Origin: Levilinea saccharolytica
GTDB taxonomy: Bacteria > Chloroflexota > Anaerolineae > Anaerolineales > Anaerolineaceae
Direction of reading: 5' to 3'
Assembly: GCF_001306035.1 (NCBI RefSeq)
Contig: NZ_LGCM01000038.1
Span: forward strand, 62,001 to 126,000
DNA length: 64,000 nt
Below the pieces are notes generated by a model that was not told where the DNA came from, did not search any database, and worked only from the letters and a program-made list of their open reading frames with translations. Below, one piece after another: positions 26,269 through 34,263 of this stretch. The position numbers and the translations under genes were made by a program. The number at the start of each line of letters is the position of its first letter. Within the stretch, counting starts at the first letter, position 1.

Positions 26269-29200
26269 TTACGGCGCCAGCACGGTGAAATTGCCGGAGG
26301 CGCTCCAGGGGCCGGTGTAACCCAGCCAGTTGACGGCGCGCACGCGCCAGTAGTGTTTGCCGTTGACCAGATTGGGCGTTACCCAACTCAGCTCGCCCGC
26401 GCTCAGGGTGACATCAACCAGCGGGCTGGAGAAGTTGCTGGTGTCATCCACCTGCACCTGATACACCGGCGGCAGGTAACCTCCCCAGGAGGCTTCCTGC
26501 CAGACCAGTTCCACGGTGCGGGTCGGCTGGATACTATTGTTGGCCGGGCTGGTCAGTTTGGGCCGTCCCAGACCGGGGGTGACGGCGAAGCTCTCGGTCG
26601 GCATCCAGGGTGTGGTCACCCCGTCCACCACGGCGGCCATGCGCCAGTAGTACCAGCCGTGCGAAAGCGGCCCCAGAACCCAGCGCGTTTCGTTACCGGG
26701 CACGGTTAAGAACAGCACCTGGTTGCCGGGGGTGAAGTAGGGGCTGCGGCTGACTTCCAGATAGTAATGCGAGGCGGTTTTCAGCCGTGTCCAGCGCAGG
26801 GTGGGGTTGGTCTGGGTGGTGTAGGTGCCGTCCTGGGGGCTGCGCAGCAAGCTGACATCAAAGGTGAAGAAGCCGCTCCAGGGCGAAAGGTTGCCGGCGG
26901 CGTCCACGGCCTGCACCTGCCAGTAGTAGCGCCCGTAAGGCAGCGCATCGGCGGTGGGCAGCACATAGCTGGTTTTGAGGGTGGTCGTATCCACCAGGAT
27001 GCGCGAGAAGCTGGGTTCGTTCGAGAGGCGCAAGCGGTAGCTCTGTGCGCCGGGGGAACGCATCCAGGCCAACAATGGGGTGGTATCGGTGGTGTTGGTG
27101 TTTTGCTTGGGCGTGCGCAGCAGCGGGGCAGCCGGGGCGCTGGTATCCACGATGAAATTCCACACCTGGCTCCACTTGCCGGGCAGGTCGAAGGGGTTGA
27201 CGGCATACACACGCCAGAAGTAGCGTCCCTCCGCCAGCGCATCCTCTGCGGGCAGGGTGAAGGTGGAACCCGCAACAGCATAGGTTCCCACCAGGCTCTG
27301 GAAGGCCGAGTCGTGGGCGATTTGCAGGATATAAGATTTATCGGTGGGGCCGGGCATCCACTCAAAGGCGGGGGTGGTGTCGTTGAGGAAAGTACGCGAA
27401 AGAGGCGCCACCAGCTTGGGGGCCGAGGGGATATTGCTGAGGGTGAAATCCAGGGTGTACGCTCCGCCGGGGATGCCGTCGCCGTCGCCGTCGAAGAGGT
27501 TGCGCTGGCTGTCATCCAACCAGCCGTCCAAAATTTCGAGGGTGTAGCTCCCTGATTCCAGGGCCTTGCCGCCGTTGAGCAGCAGCTTGGCCGCGCGGTT
27601 GGCGGCGTCGTAGACCACCAGGTTGACCGTCACCGGCTGGCCGGAGACGGTCAGTCGGTAGGCGTTGGGGTTGGTCACATCCCGCGGGTAGAGCAGGTCG
27701 CCGCTGGGGTTGTACATGGGCTCGCTGAAATGCACCCACAGCTGGGTGATGGGCAGATTGGTGATGACCTCGCCGGGGGTGATCTGCTGGTCCGCGGTGG
27801 GGCGGAAGGAATTGACCTTCAGGACGGTGGGGGGCACCGCTTCCTGGAAGTTGGCCGTCACCAGGGTGTCGGGGTTCACCTGCACCTGGAATTGCGGGTC
27901 GGAGGTGGTATAGCCCGCAACGCTCCAATGGTCAAATTTGAAGCCCGGGTTAGCGGCGGCTTCCAACTGCACGATGGTGCCTTGCAGATAACCGTTGGGG
28001 CAGTTGGGGGCGGGGGTCGCGTTCACCGTGCCAGCAGAGGCCGGGGAGACGGCGGTTTGCAGCGGAATGCAGGGGATTTGCTGGGCGTAGGTCACGTCCC
28101 CGTCGGCGTCGTAGACGCGGGCGCTGACGCGGGTGTCGGGCAGGAGCAGCAGGCTTTCGGTGGGCTCAGCCCATTCGCCAAACCAGTCGTGCAGCCAGTC
28201 GTCGTTTTGGGTATCCCAACTGCCGCCGCCGTCGGCCACGACCTGCACGCGGTCATATTGGCTTAAATTATCCGCTAGTACCTGCACCAAAGCGCCGGGC
28301 TGGGCCGTGCCCGTCACCTGCTGAGCGGGCAGGTTGACTTGATTCACAGCGACCGTTTCCAGGGTGAGCTGTTTGACGGTGACGCCGTCGCTGACCTCCA
28401 CGGTCATGCCGGGGGCCAGGGCAACCTGATGATCGCCGCTGCTTAAGAAGGCATAACCCATGCTGTTGGTCTGTGTGGTGGTCTGATAGAGCAGGGCGTT
28501 GCCGCTGTCTCGGATAGAGACGCTCAGGTCGGTGTTGACGGGGAAATTCCACACGGAGATGCCCAGGTCGTTCAGGCTGACCTGGAGCATGGGCACGCGC
28601 TGGCTGCTGACCCAACTGGGGTTCTTCCAGGCCAGGAACAGGCGCAGATACCAGTCCGGTGCAATCAGGCGGTTGCCGTCCAGCCGCAGCTGGCGCAGGT
28701 ACGGGAACATGCTGAACAGCCAGGGGATCTCGCCGCTGAGCTGGTTGTTGGCCAGTTCCAGGACTTCCAAACTCTGTGTGTTTTCGCTGAAGAGTTCGGG
28801 CGGGATGGGCCCGCTGAGGCGGTTGTTGGAAAGCTGAAGCACCTGGAGGGGCAGATTGCCCAGGACGGCCGGCAGCGGCCCGCTGAGCAGGTTGCTTTGC
28901 AGATCCAGGTAAGCCAGATGACCCATTGTGCCGATTTCTTGTGGGATGGGGCCGCTGAGCTGGTTGTGATGGGCTTCCAAGCGTTCCAGCCAGAACATCT
29001 GATTAAGATCGGTGGGGATGGGGCCGGTGAGGCGGTTGTAGGAGAGGTCCAGGCTGTTGAGATACCAGAAATGATCCCGCAGGGCGCTGGGAATGCCGCC
29101 GCTGAACTGGTTTCCGGCCAGGTTGAGGCTGCGCAGGGCGGGCCAGTTGGCGCCGTCCAGCGGCAGGGGGCCGCCGAGCTGGTTGTAGCTCAGGTCCAGG

Positions 29201-30372
29201 GTGCGCAGGTTGGGCAGGGTCTTCATGCCGGCGGGCAGTGTGCCGCTGAACTGATTATGATCCAGGCGCAGGGTCTTGAGCTGGGGCATTTTGGAGAAGC
29301 TGTCGGAAAGCGAAGGGCCTAACTGGTTCTCGCCCAGATCGATGTGAGGGAAGCCGCTCAGCGTATAGAATTTGGCGGGCAGGCTGCCTTTGAGCTTGTT
29401 GCCGCGCAGATACAGACTGTAGTCTTTGCCGCAGTACACGCCATACCAGCCGCAAACATAAGGATCGTACAGCCAGCCCTCACTGTTTTTCCAGTTTTTG
29501 CCGTCCACGGCGTTGAACAGGCTCACCAGGGCTTCGCAATCGCTGACGCTGACGCCCTCAGCATTGGCGCAGGAGAAGGGCGGGCCGCTTAAGGTCATCA
29601 GCGCTCGGATGCGCTGAGTGCGGTCCATACGCACGGTTGCCGGATTGGCACTTCCGCTCAGGTCGCCGTTCCAGCGCACGAATTTATAATCTGTCCCCTG
29701 GTAATCTTTTCCTGCGACGGCCTGCAGGCGCACCTGGGTGCCGGCCTGGTACACGCGCGGGCCTTTGCCGCAGTTGCCAGCGGGCTCCGTGAGGATGGCA
29801 TTTCCGTCCTCGCTGTATTGGGCTTCGGTGAACAAACCCTTGCACAACGTGGATAGGTGCAAGGTGTACTCGATCGGGAACTCGCTCATCCAGGAATAAA
29901 CATGGATGTAGTAGCGCCCGCTTTGCTGGGGTGTGAAGGCGTAACTCATGTATTCACGCCCATTTTCGCTGAACAGATAAATCCCATTGGACCACAGCCA
30001 CCAGGAATCCACGGCCGTGTCTCCGTTTGCGTCCAAGATTTCAAACATGGGCCAGGGGTAGGGCGTATCGTATTCGAGGGTAACCACCAGTTCCTGCCCG
30101 GCGGTCAGATCCACGGCGTAATAGTCGTTTTCACTGCCTGGGCACAACTGGGCGTGGATGCTGTCGTTGGCGTCCACCCGCGGGGCCTGTTCCAGGGTGT
30201 CGTTGGGCTCCAACACGTCTGGGAATGGATGGCAGCCGCCCCCGCCCTGGGGCGCGGCAGGCGGGTCTTCGGCCTGGGCCTGCGCCGGGCTGGCCCCCAC
30301 CCACGAGACAAGAAGAATGAAAACCGCGATCGCATTGAAAATGCTTTTCCACAATTGGCCCCGCTGATTCAT
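26269..30372 (-). CDS. large secreted protein: PPC domain, plant-type leucine-rich repeats, Ig-like and Fn3-like repeats
   Basis: 1367 residues with a Sec signal (1-34). Order: PPC-like domain (52-172, DVLEPNDTLEQA); an InlB-B-type repeat (about 200-262); a cap (272-315, SDCEALVSLFNAVDG and CGWYGVYC). Then come about ten LRRs (316-570) of the plant-specific form LxGxIPxxL, for example LDLSYNRLTGPIP. After that follow an unassigned region, a second FDHW-type repeat (about 800-860), an SbsA-type Ig-like domain, and four Fn3-like repeats (from about 990) to the end. No LPxTG or sorting signal is evident. The ATG at 30372 has GAGG upstream; longer in-frame starts run into the herA gene. Likely a surface adhesion or glycan-binding protein. 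Confidence 0.85.
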   Translation of the reverse strand: MNQRGQLWKSIFNAIAVFILLVSWVGASPAQAQAEDPPAAPQGGGGCHPFPDVLEPNDTLEQAPRVDANDSIHAQLCPGSENDYYAVDLTAGQELVVTLEYDTPYPWPMFEILDANGDTAVDSWWLWSNGIYLFSENGREYMSYAFTPQQSGRYYIHVYSWMSEFPIEYTLHLSTLCKGLFTEAQYSEDGNAILTEPAGNCGKGPRVYQAGTQVRLQAVAGKDYQGTDYKFVRWNGDLSGSANPATVRMDRTQRIRALMTLSGPPFSCANAEGVSVSDCEALVSLFNAVDGKNWKNSEGWLYDPYVCGWYGVYCGKDYSLYLRGNKLKGSLPAKFYTLSGFPHIDLGENQLGPSLSDSFSKMPQLKTLRLDHNQFSGTLPAGMKTLPNLRTLDLSYNQLGGPLPLDGANWPALRSLNLAGNQFSGGIPSALRDHFWYLNSLDLSYNRLTGPIPTDLNQMFWLERLEAHHNQLSGPIPQEIGTMGHLAYLDLQSNLLSGPLPAVLGNLPLQVLQLSNNRLSGPIPPELFSENTQSLEVLELANNQLSGEIPWLFSMFPYLRQLRLDGNRLIAPDWYLRLFLAWKNPSWVSSQRVPMLQVSLNDLGISVWNFPVNTDLSVSIRDSGNALLYQTTTQTNSMGYAFLSSGDHQVALAPGMTVEVSDGVTVKQLTLETVAVNQVNLPAQQVTGTAQPGALVQVLADNLSQYDRVQVVADGGGSWDTQNDDWLHDWFGEWAEPTESLLLLPDTRVSARVYDADGDVTYAQQIPCIPLQTAVSPASAGTVNATPAPNCPNGYLQGTIVQLEAAANPGFKFDHWSVAGYTTSDPQFQVQVNPDTLVTANFQEAVPPTVLKVNSFRPTADQQITPGEVITNLPITQLWVHFSEPMYNPSGDLLYPRDVTNPNAYRLTVSGQPVTVNLVVYDAANRAAKLLLNGGKALESGSYTLEILDGWLDDSQRNLFDGDGDGIPGGAYTLDFTLSNIPSAPKLVAPLSRTFLNDTTPAFEWMPGPTDKSYILQIAHDSAFQSLVGTYAVAGSTFTLPAEDALAEGRYFWRVYAVNPFDLPGKWSQVWNFIVDTSAPAAPLLRTPKQNTNTTDTTPLLAWMRSPGAQSYRLRLSNEPSFSRILVDTTTLKTSYVLPTADALPYGRYYWQVQAVDAAGNLSPWSGFFTFDVSLLRSPQDGTYTTQTNPTLRWTRLKTASHYYLEVSRSPYFTPGNQVLFLTVPGNETRWVLGPLSHGWYYWRMAAVVDGVTTPWMPTESFAVTPGLGRPKLTSPANNSIQPTRTVELVWQEASWGGYLPPVYQVQVDDTSNFSSPLVDVTLSAGELSWVTPNLVNGKHYWRVRAVNWLGYTGPWSASGNFTVLAP

Positions 30373-30528
30373 GGTTGACCTCACTGGTTCATTTGGAATG
30401 TAGATGAAATTAAAGCTGTGGGTGAACAAAAAAAGCCCGCCTGAGATGATTATACAAGCGGATGCGGACGGAAAAACCGGCCCGGATGGGATGTAAAGTG
30501 ATTGTAAACCGGCCAGACCGGGGAGTCG

Positions 30529-30565
30529 AAAAAAAGCCCCCTGCTGTTCGTCCACAGCAAGGGGG
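30529..30565 (-). terminator. rho-independent terminator of the nurA-herA operon
   Basis: On the - strand a stem of CCCCC plus TGCTGT pairs with ACAGCA plus GGGGG, with one bulged base. It is followed by a seven-base T-run (A-run 30529-30535). It lies about 45 bp after the herA stop. Confidence 0.85.
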
Positions 30566-30610
30566 ATGATTCTTGGAAGAGAATTTCGCGGGTTTTCCGC
30601 AGGGATTGGC

Positions 30611-32326
30611 TTAAGAGATCCCCAGTTCTTTGAGCAGGTCGCTTTGCGAACGGGCGCTGCCAGCTTTGCCGCCCAACAGTTCCTGCCAGAAACGGTCATC
30701 GTAACGGCGCGAGCGCACCAGCATGGGCATGGGCATGCCCCAGCCCAGCAGCAGGACTTCTTCTTTGGGCTGCAGGCGCGCCAACATGCCGCGCAGGGCG
30801 TCGCGCCCGGCCAGCCCGGAAAGCACAGCCTGAATATCGCTTTCGTCGCCCAGCCAGCCGGTGACGCGCGTGCCGAGCTGCGACATGACCTCGTCATAAA
30901 TCTGCGACGGGCGCTGGTCAATGATCAGCAGGGTGACGTAGTATTTGCGCATTTCGCGGGCGATGGTGCTGAAGGCGGTTTGGGCGGCCATTTCGCGGTT
31001 GAGCAGCTTGTGGGCCTCTTCCACCACAATCACCAGGGGACGGGGTTCTTTTTCACCGTGGGCGCGGAAGGCGTTGGTGCGCCGTTCCCAGGCGGTGCGG
31101 ATGTGACGGGTGAGGATGTTGGCTACCAGCAGATAGTCCAGGTCTCGTTCATATTCACCGAAGGACAGCACCACATGTTTGCCCTCCTCCAGCGAGTGAA
31201 TCACCTCCTGCAGGCTGTCGGAGGTGGGTTTTTCCACGATGTAGGGTAGGTTGTACACCCGCTCCAATTTGCTGCGCAGGCCTTCGGCGGCAGCCACGTT
31301 GACCCCCGCTTCCAGCGCCCAGGCGGCCACGCTGTCGGGCGCGGGGATTTTCTTTCCGTTGTCATCCTCGATGACGGCCCCCACCTTGAGCCCGCGGAAG
31401 CGCGAGAACCAGTGGCTGCCAAAGGAATGGTAGAGGGCGTCCAGGGTGGTGGGGGTGGTCTCTTTCAGGTTCAGCTCGCGGGTGAGCATCTCGATATCCG
31501 CGGCGGTGATGTCGCTTTCGGCCAGCTCCAGATGAAAATCGGGGGCTTGCCCGCGGATCATGGTGCCGCGGCCCACGCCGACCACACGCACGCGGCTGCG
31601 GCCAAATTTGCTCTGTAGGCCGGTGACGCGCTGCCCGGTGTCGCTGGCGGTGTCATCCAGGCCGTATTCGTTGTGCATATCGAGCACGAGGATGGAGGCC
31701 TTGTTGTGGTGCATCAGCCCGGCCAGCAGGATGCGGGTGAGGAAGGATTTGCCGGTTCCGGTAGCGCCGAAGATGCCAGAGGAGCGCTGCACGAACTTAT
31801 CCAGATTGAGGCTGATGGGGTGGCCCTGTTCGCGGGTGCTGCCGATTTCGAAATTGCCGCCCTCGCCGGGCACGCCGAAGATCTCGGCCACGTCGCCCGC
31901 GTCGGCCATGCGCACGGGGGCGTGGTGCGAGGGGATGGTTTTCACCGGCAGCAGGCGCAGTTCGCGGTCGTCGGGGTGTTCGGCGCGCCAGGCCGGGTAA
32001 CGCGGGTCGCCCAGGTCGGGGCCGATTTCGCGCATCAACTGCGGCAGGACCTCCAGATTGGTGTACAGGGTTTGCCCGTGCAGCAGCCCGGCCAGGGCAG
32101 GGGGTAGGCGCTGTTCGGACTGCTCATCGGCAAAGCGCGGGTCGGTGGCGCCCAGCTCCAGGTCGGTGACCAGGCCGTAGAACTGCCAATCGCCGCTGTT
32201 GACCACCACAAAGGCCCCTTCCTGCACGCTTTGGGGTGAGACGTTGAGGCGCACGCGCAGGCTGTTCTTCAGCCCGCCGCCGACGACGTAGCCGATGACC
32301 GGGTTGGAAAGCGGTTTTTCAGGCAT
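30611..32326 (-). CDS. herA: HerA-family DNA translocase/helicase ATPase
   Basis: 571-residue hexameric P-loop ATPase of the HerA/FtsK class, which pumps DNA and works with the nuclease NurA in DNA-end processing. The N-terminal HAS-barrel region (8-60, GYVVGGGLKNSLRVRL) is followed by Walker A GATGTGKS (187-194), LVLDMHNEYG, Walker B-like VIVVEEAHKLLN (about 440), and the C-terminal STIAREMRKYYVTLLIIDQRPSQI region. It overlaps the preceding barrel gene by 8 bp. The set nurA-barrel-herA is archaeal in style. No Sir2, DUF4297 or other defence effector is adjacent, so a repair role is favoured over defence. Confidence 0.9.
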   Translation of the reverse strand: MPEKPLSNPVIGYVVGGGLKNSLRVRLNVSPQSVQEGAFVVVNSGDWQFYGLVTDLELGATDPRFADEQSEQRLPPALAGLLHGQTLYTNLEVLPQLMREIGPDLGDPRYPAWRAEHPDDRELRLLPVKTIPSHHAPVRMADAGDVAEIFGVPGEGGNFEIGSTREQGHPISLNLDKFVQRSSGIFGATGTGKSFLTRILLAGLMHHNKASILVLDMHNEYGLDDTASDTGQRVTGLQSKFGRSRVRVVGVGRGTMIRGQAPDFHLELAESDITAADIEMLTRELNLKETTPTTLDALYHSFGSHWFSRFRGLKVGAVIEDDNGKKIPAPDSVAAWALEAGVNVAAAEGLRSKLERVYNLPYIVEKPTSDSLQEVIHSLEEGKHVVLSFGEYERDLDYLLVANILTRHIRTAWERRTNAFRAHGEKEPRPLVIVVEEAHKLLNREMAAQTAFSTIAREMRKYYVTLLIIDQRPSQIYDEVMSQLGTRVTGWLGDESDIQAVLSGLAGRDALRGMLARLQPKEEVLLLGWGMPMPMLVRSRRYDDRFWQELLGGKAGSARSQSDLLKELGIS

Positions 32327-32951
32327 TTTGCCCTCCGATGGAACCCATTTGGGCGTCGGCCAGCGCGCCTAAGACGCCCATCAGGGTGGGGTAATCATCG
32401 CGCAGCAGGGTGATCAGCTCGGCAGCGGCCTGCTGTGCCCACTCGCGGCTGCCCGCCGCACTTTGGGCCGCGGCGGCCTGCTGCACATGGGCGGCCAGCA
32501 GCTCTTCCACGGGCAGGTCGCGGGCGCGCAGGACATGGCGGAAATAACCAAAGCGCCCGGCGGCAGTGAAGCGCGCCAGCTCGGCCGGGCTGCACAGGTA
32601 AATCACATCCAGGGTCAGGGGCGGGCGCGGCGGCAGCAGATGGCAGATCTGGCCGTTTTGTTCGTAGCCGGTAAACAGCACCGAAATTTCAACAGGCACG
32701 TTGCGGTTCAGGCGGTTATCCAGGATGACGCTGGGGTGCACCTGATCGGCGGTGATCAGCTGGCGCACCAGGCCGTCGTCATCCACGTGGATATCGTAAA
32801 TCAGCCCGTACACCTGGGTGTGGGCGGGGTCTTCCAGGGGGATGCGCACCATGCCCCCCAGGGCGGGCACATCAATATCCGACAGCCGGCAGCCGATGAC
32901 ACAGCCGGTGGTGCTGGAGCGCAGCAGGCGTCCAATTTCAATCGTGCTCAT
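32319..32951 (-). CDS. putative barrel-domain accessory protein of the NurA-HerA operon
   Basis: 210 residues, no clear family. The first about 70 residues (EIGRLLRSSTTGCVIGCRL, then VRIPLEDPAHTQVYGLIYDIHVD) mimic the beta-barrel (HAS-barrel-like) head found on HerA itself. A middle alpha/beta part and an Ala/Gln-rich helical tail follow. It overlaps nurA by 4 bp and herA by 8 bp, so the three are translated together and probably form one complex. Possible role: adaptor between HerA and NurA. The barrel likeness is my reading, not a database hit. Confidence 0.65.
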   Translation of the reverse strand: MSTIEIGRLLRSSTTGCVIGCRLSDIDVPALGGMVRIPLEDPAHTQVYGLIYDIHVDDDGLVRQLITADQVHPSVILDNRLNRNVPVEISVLFTGYEQNGQICHLLPPRPPLTLDVIYLCSPAELARFTAAGRFGYFRHVLRARDLPVEELLAAHVQQAAAAQSAAGSREWAQQAAAELITLLRDDYPTLMGVLGALADAQMGSIGGQNA

Positions 32952-34111
32952 CGTCCATACCTCGTTCGTTTGTGGCTCATCTGTTTATGATACAGCTTGT
33001 TCGACAGGCTGCCGGGGTCTAACCCGCGAGAAAGCAGCTCACGCTGGAGCATGAGCAGCACCTGTTCAGCTTCTTCAAAACGCACCACGGCCACCTCATG
33101 CGCGCGCTGGAGGATGTAGGGGTAGGGGCGGCTGCCCAACAGAGAACATTGGGCCAGCAGGGCGGCGTGCAGCAGGTCCACGCTGGCGGGTTCCTGGGCC
33201 ACCCAGGCGGGAATTTCCACCCGGGCCAGGTAGGGCTGGTGGGGGCGGCCGACATTCAGATAGAAAAAGTGCAGGGCCAATTCATCTTTGTAACTTTGGG
33301 CGCGGTTGGATTGCAGGGCGAAGACCGCCGAGCGCTCGCCCACATCCAGCAGGCCGCGAAAGAGGTCGCCGTCATCCACGCCAAAGAGGGGGCGAAGCTG
33401 CGCGGCGCGGCTCAGCTCGTCTTCCGCCAGAATCAGCAGCTCCAGGGCGCGCACCACTAGCTGGGCTTTGAGGATTTCCACATAACCGGCGGTGATGACG
33501 CTCAGGCGCGCCAGGGAGCGCAGTTCGTCCAGATACTGGCGCAGTTCCGGCTGCCCGGTTTCGCGGAAAAGCTCCAGCGGCCCGTCGGTGAGGGCCACCA
33601 CCGGCCCCGGAAGCTGGGCGGCGCGCCGTGCCAGCACCTGCCGTTCCAGGATGTCGCGCCGGTTTTCCACGGCCTCTTCGGTCAGAGGGGCGCCGGTTGG
33701 ATGATCCTCGTCATCGGCCAGCAGCAGCGTGGTGATGTGCTCCTGGGGGGCGGCGGCCTCCTGGGGGTGCATTTCGATCAGGCCGACGTTGAGCAGGGCA
33801 AATTCCACCGCAGCGTGGCGGTCGGGGGGGATCTGGGAGCCGTCCGCGGCCAGCAGGGTGCGCGGCTGGTCTGAATGGGGGGGCGGGCGGTGCAGGGTCA
33901 GGCCTTCGGCGGCGGGGGCCGCACAGCGCAGGCGCGGATCCTGAAGCGCGGCCAGTTCGATACGTTCGCGCAGGCGCTGCGGTTGGGCGGCGGCCTGCTG
34001 CAAGAGCCGCAGGACCTGTTCGCGGCGCTCGCGCAGGCTGTGTTCGCGCTGTACGGCGTGCTCACCGAGGGTGTGGATTTGGGGCTGCAGTTCCTGATAA
34101 TTAATGGGCAT
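32948..34111 (-). CDS. nurA: NurA-family 5'-3' nuclease
   Basis: 387 residues. The RNase-H-like NurA core shows acidic metal ligands in TLLAADGSQIPPDRHA (D90) and VVALTDGPLELF (D176), then a late ARVEIPAWVA segment and HEVAVVRFEEAEQ near the end. A helical N-terminus (1-80) is rich in Gln/Arg. NurA degrades DNA ends together with HerA. It is the first gene of the three-gene operon, with AGGGG before the ATG and its own promoter 40 bp upstream. Confidence 0.85.
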   Translation of the reverse strand: MPINYQELQPQIHTLGEHAVQREHSLRERREQVLRLLQQAAAQPQRLRERIELAALQDPRLRCAAPAAEGLTLHRPPPHSDQPRTLLAADGSQIPPDRHAAVEFALLNVGLIEMHPQEAAAPQEHITTLLLADDEDHPTGAPLTEEAVENRRDILERQVLARRAAQLPGPVVALTDGPLELFRETGQPELRQYLDELRSLARLSVITAGYVEILKAQLVVRALELLILAEDELSRAAQLRPLFGVDDGDLFRGLLDVGERSAVFALQSNRAQSYKDELALHFFYLNVGRPHQPYLARVEIPAWVAQEPASVDLLHAALLAQCSLLGSRPYPYILQRAHEVAVVRFEEAEQVLLMLQRELLSRGLDPGSLSNKLYHKQMSHKRTRYGR

Positions 34112-34150
34112 GTTGTCCCCTGACAGGTTCCTAGAACAATTGTTAATGAA

Positions 34151-34178
34151 ATTATACCCGCTTCAAAGCGCTTTGCAA
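34151..34178 (-). promoter_or_regulatory. promoter of the nurA-herA operon
   Basis: On the - strand: TTGCAA (complement of 34173-34178), 16-bp spacer, TATAAT (complement of 34151-34156); predicted start about 34144. The -35 lies inside the tandem repeat at 34166-34187. Confidence 0.6.
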
Positions 34179-34187
34179 GCGCTTTGC
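34166..34187. repeat. two adjacent 11-bp direct repeats, operator-like
   Basis: AAGCGCTTTGC occurs twice head to tail (34166-34176 and 34177-34187), one helical turn apart. The first copy extends to the perfect palindrome CAAAGCGCTTTG (34164-34175), which resembles LacI-family operators. It overlaps the nurA -35 element. Confidence 0.6.
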
Positions 34188-34191
34188 GCTT

Positions 34192-34236
34192 AAAAAATGG
34201 GCAGGGTTCGGCCCTTTGGCGAGAACCGAACCCTGC
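34192..34236 (-). terminator. rho-independent terminator of the lipoprotein protease gene
   Basis: On the - strand an 11-bp stem GCAGGGTTCGG / CCGAACCCTGC is followed by CCATTTTTT (A-run 34192-34197). Confidence 0.88.
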
Positions 34237-34263
34237 GCCGGGTTGGAAAAGCTAACGCATCTT

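Noticed and set aside
30611-34111. HerA operon as a Sir2-HerA or DUF4297-HerA defence system
   Set aside because: No Sir2, DUF4297 or nuclease effector other than NurA is adjacent, so a defence label is not justified from the sequence.
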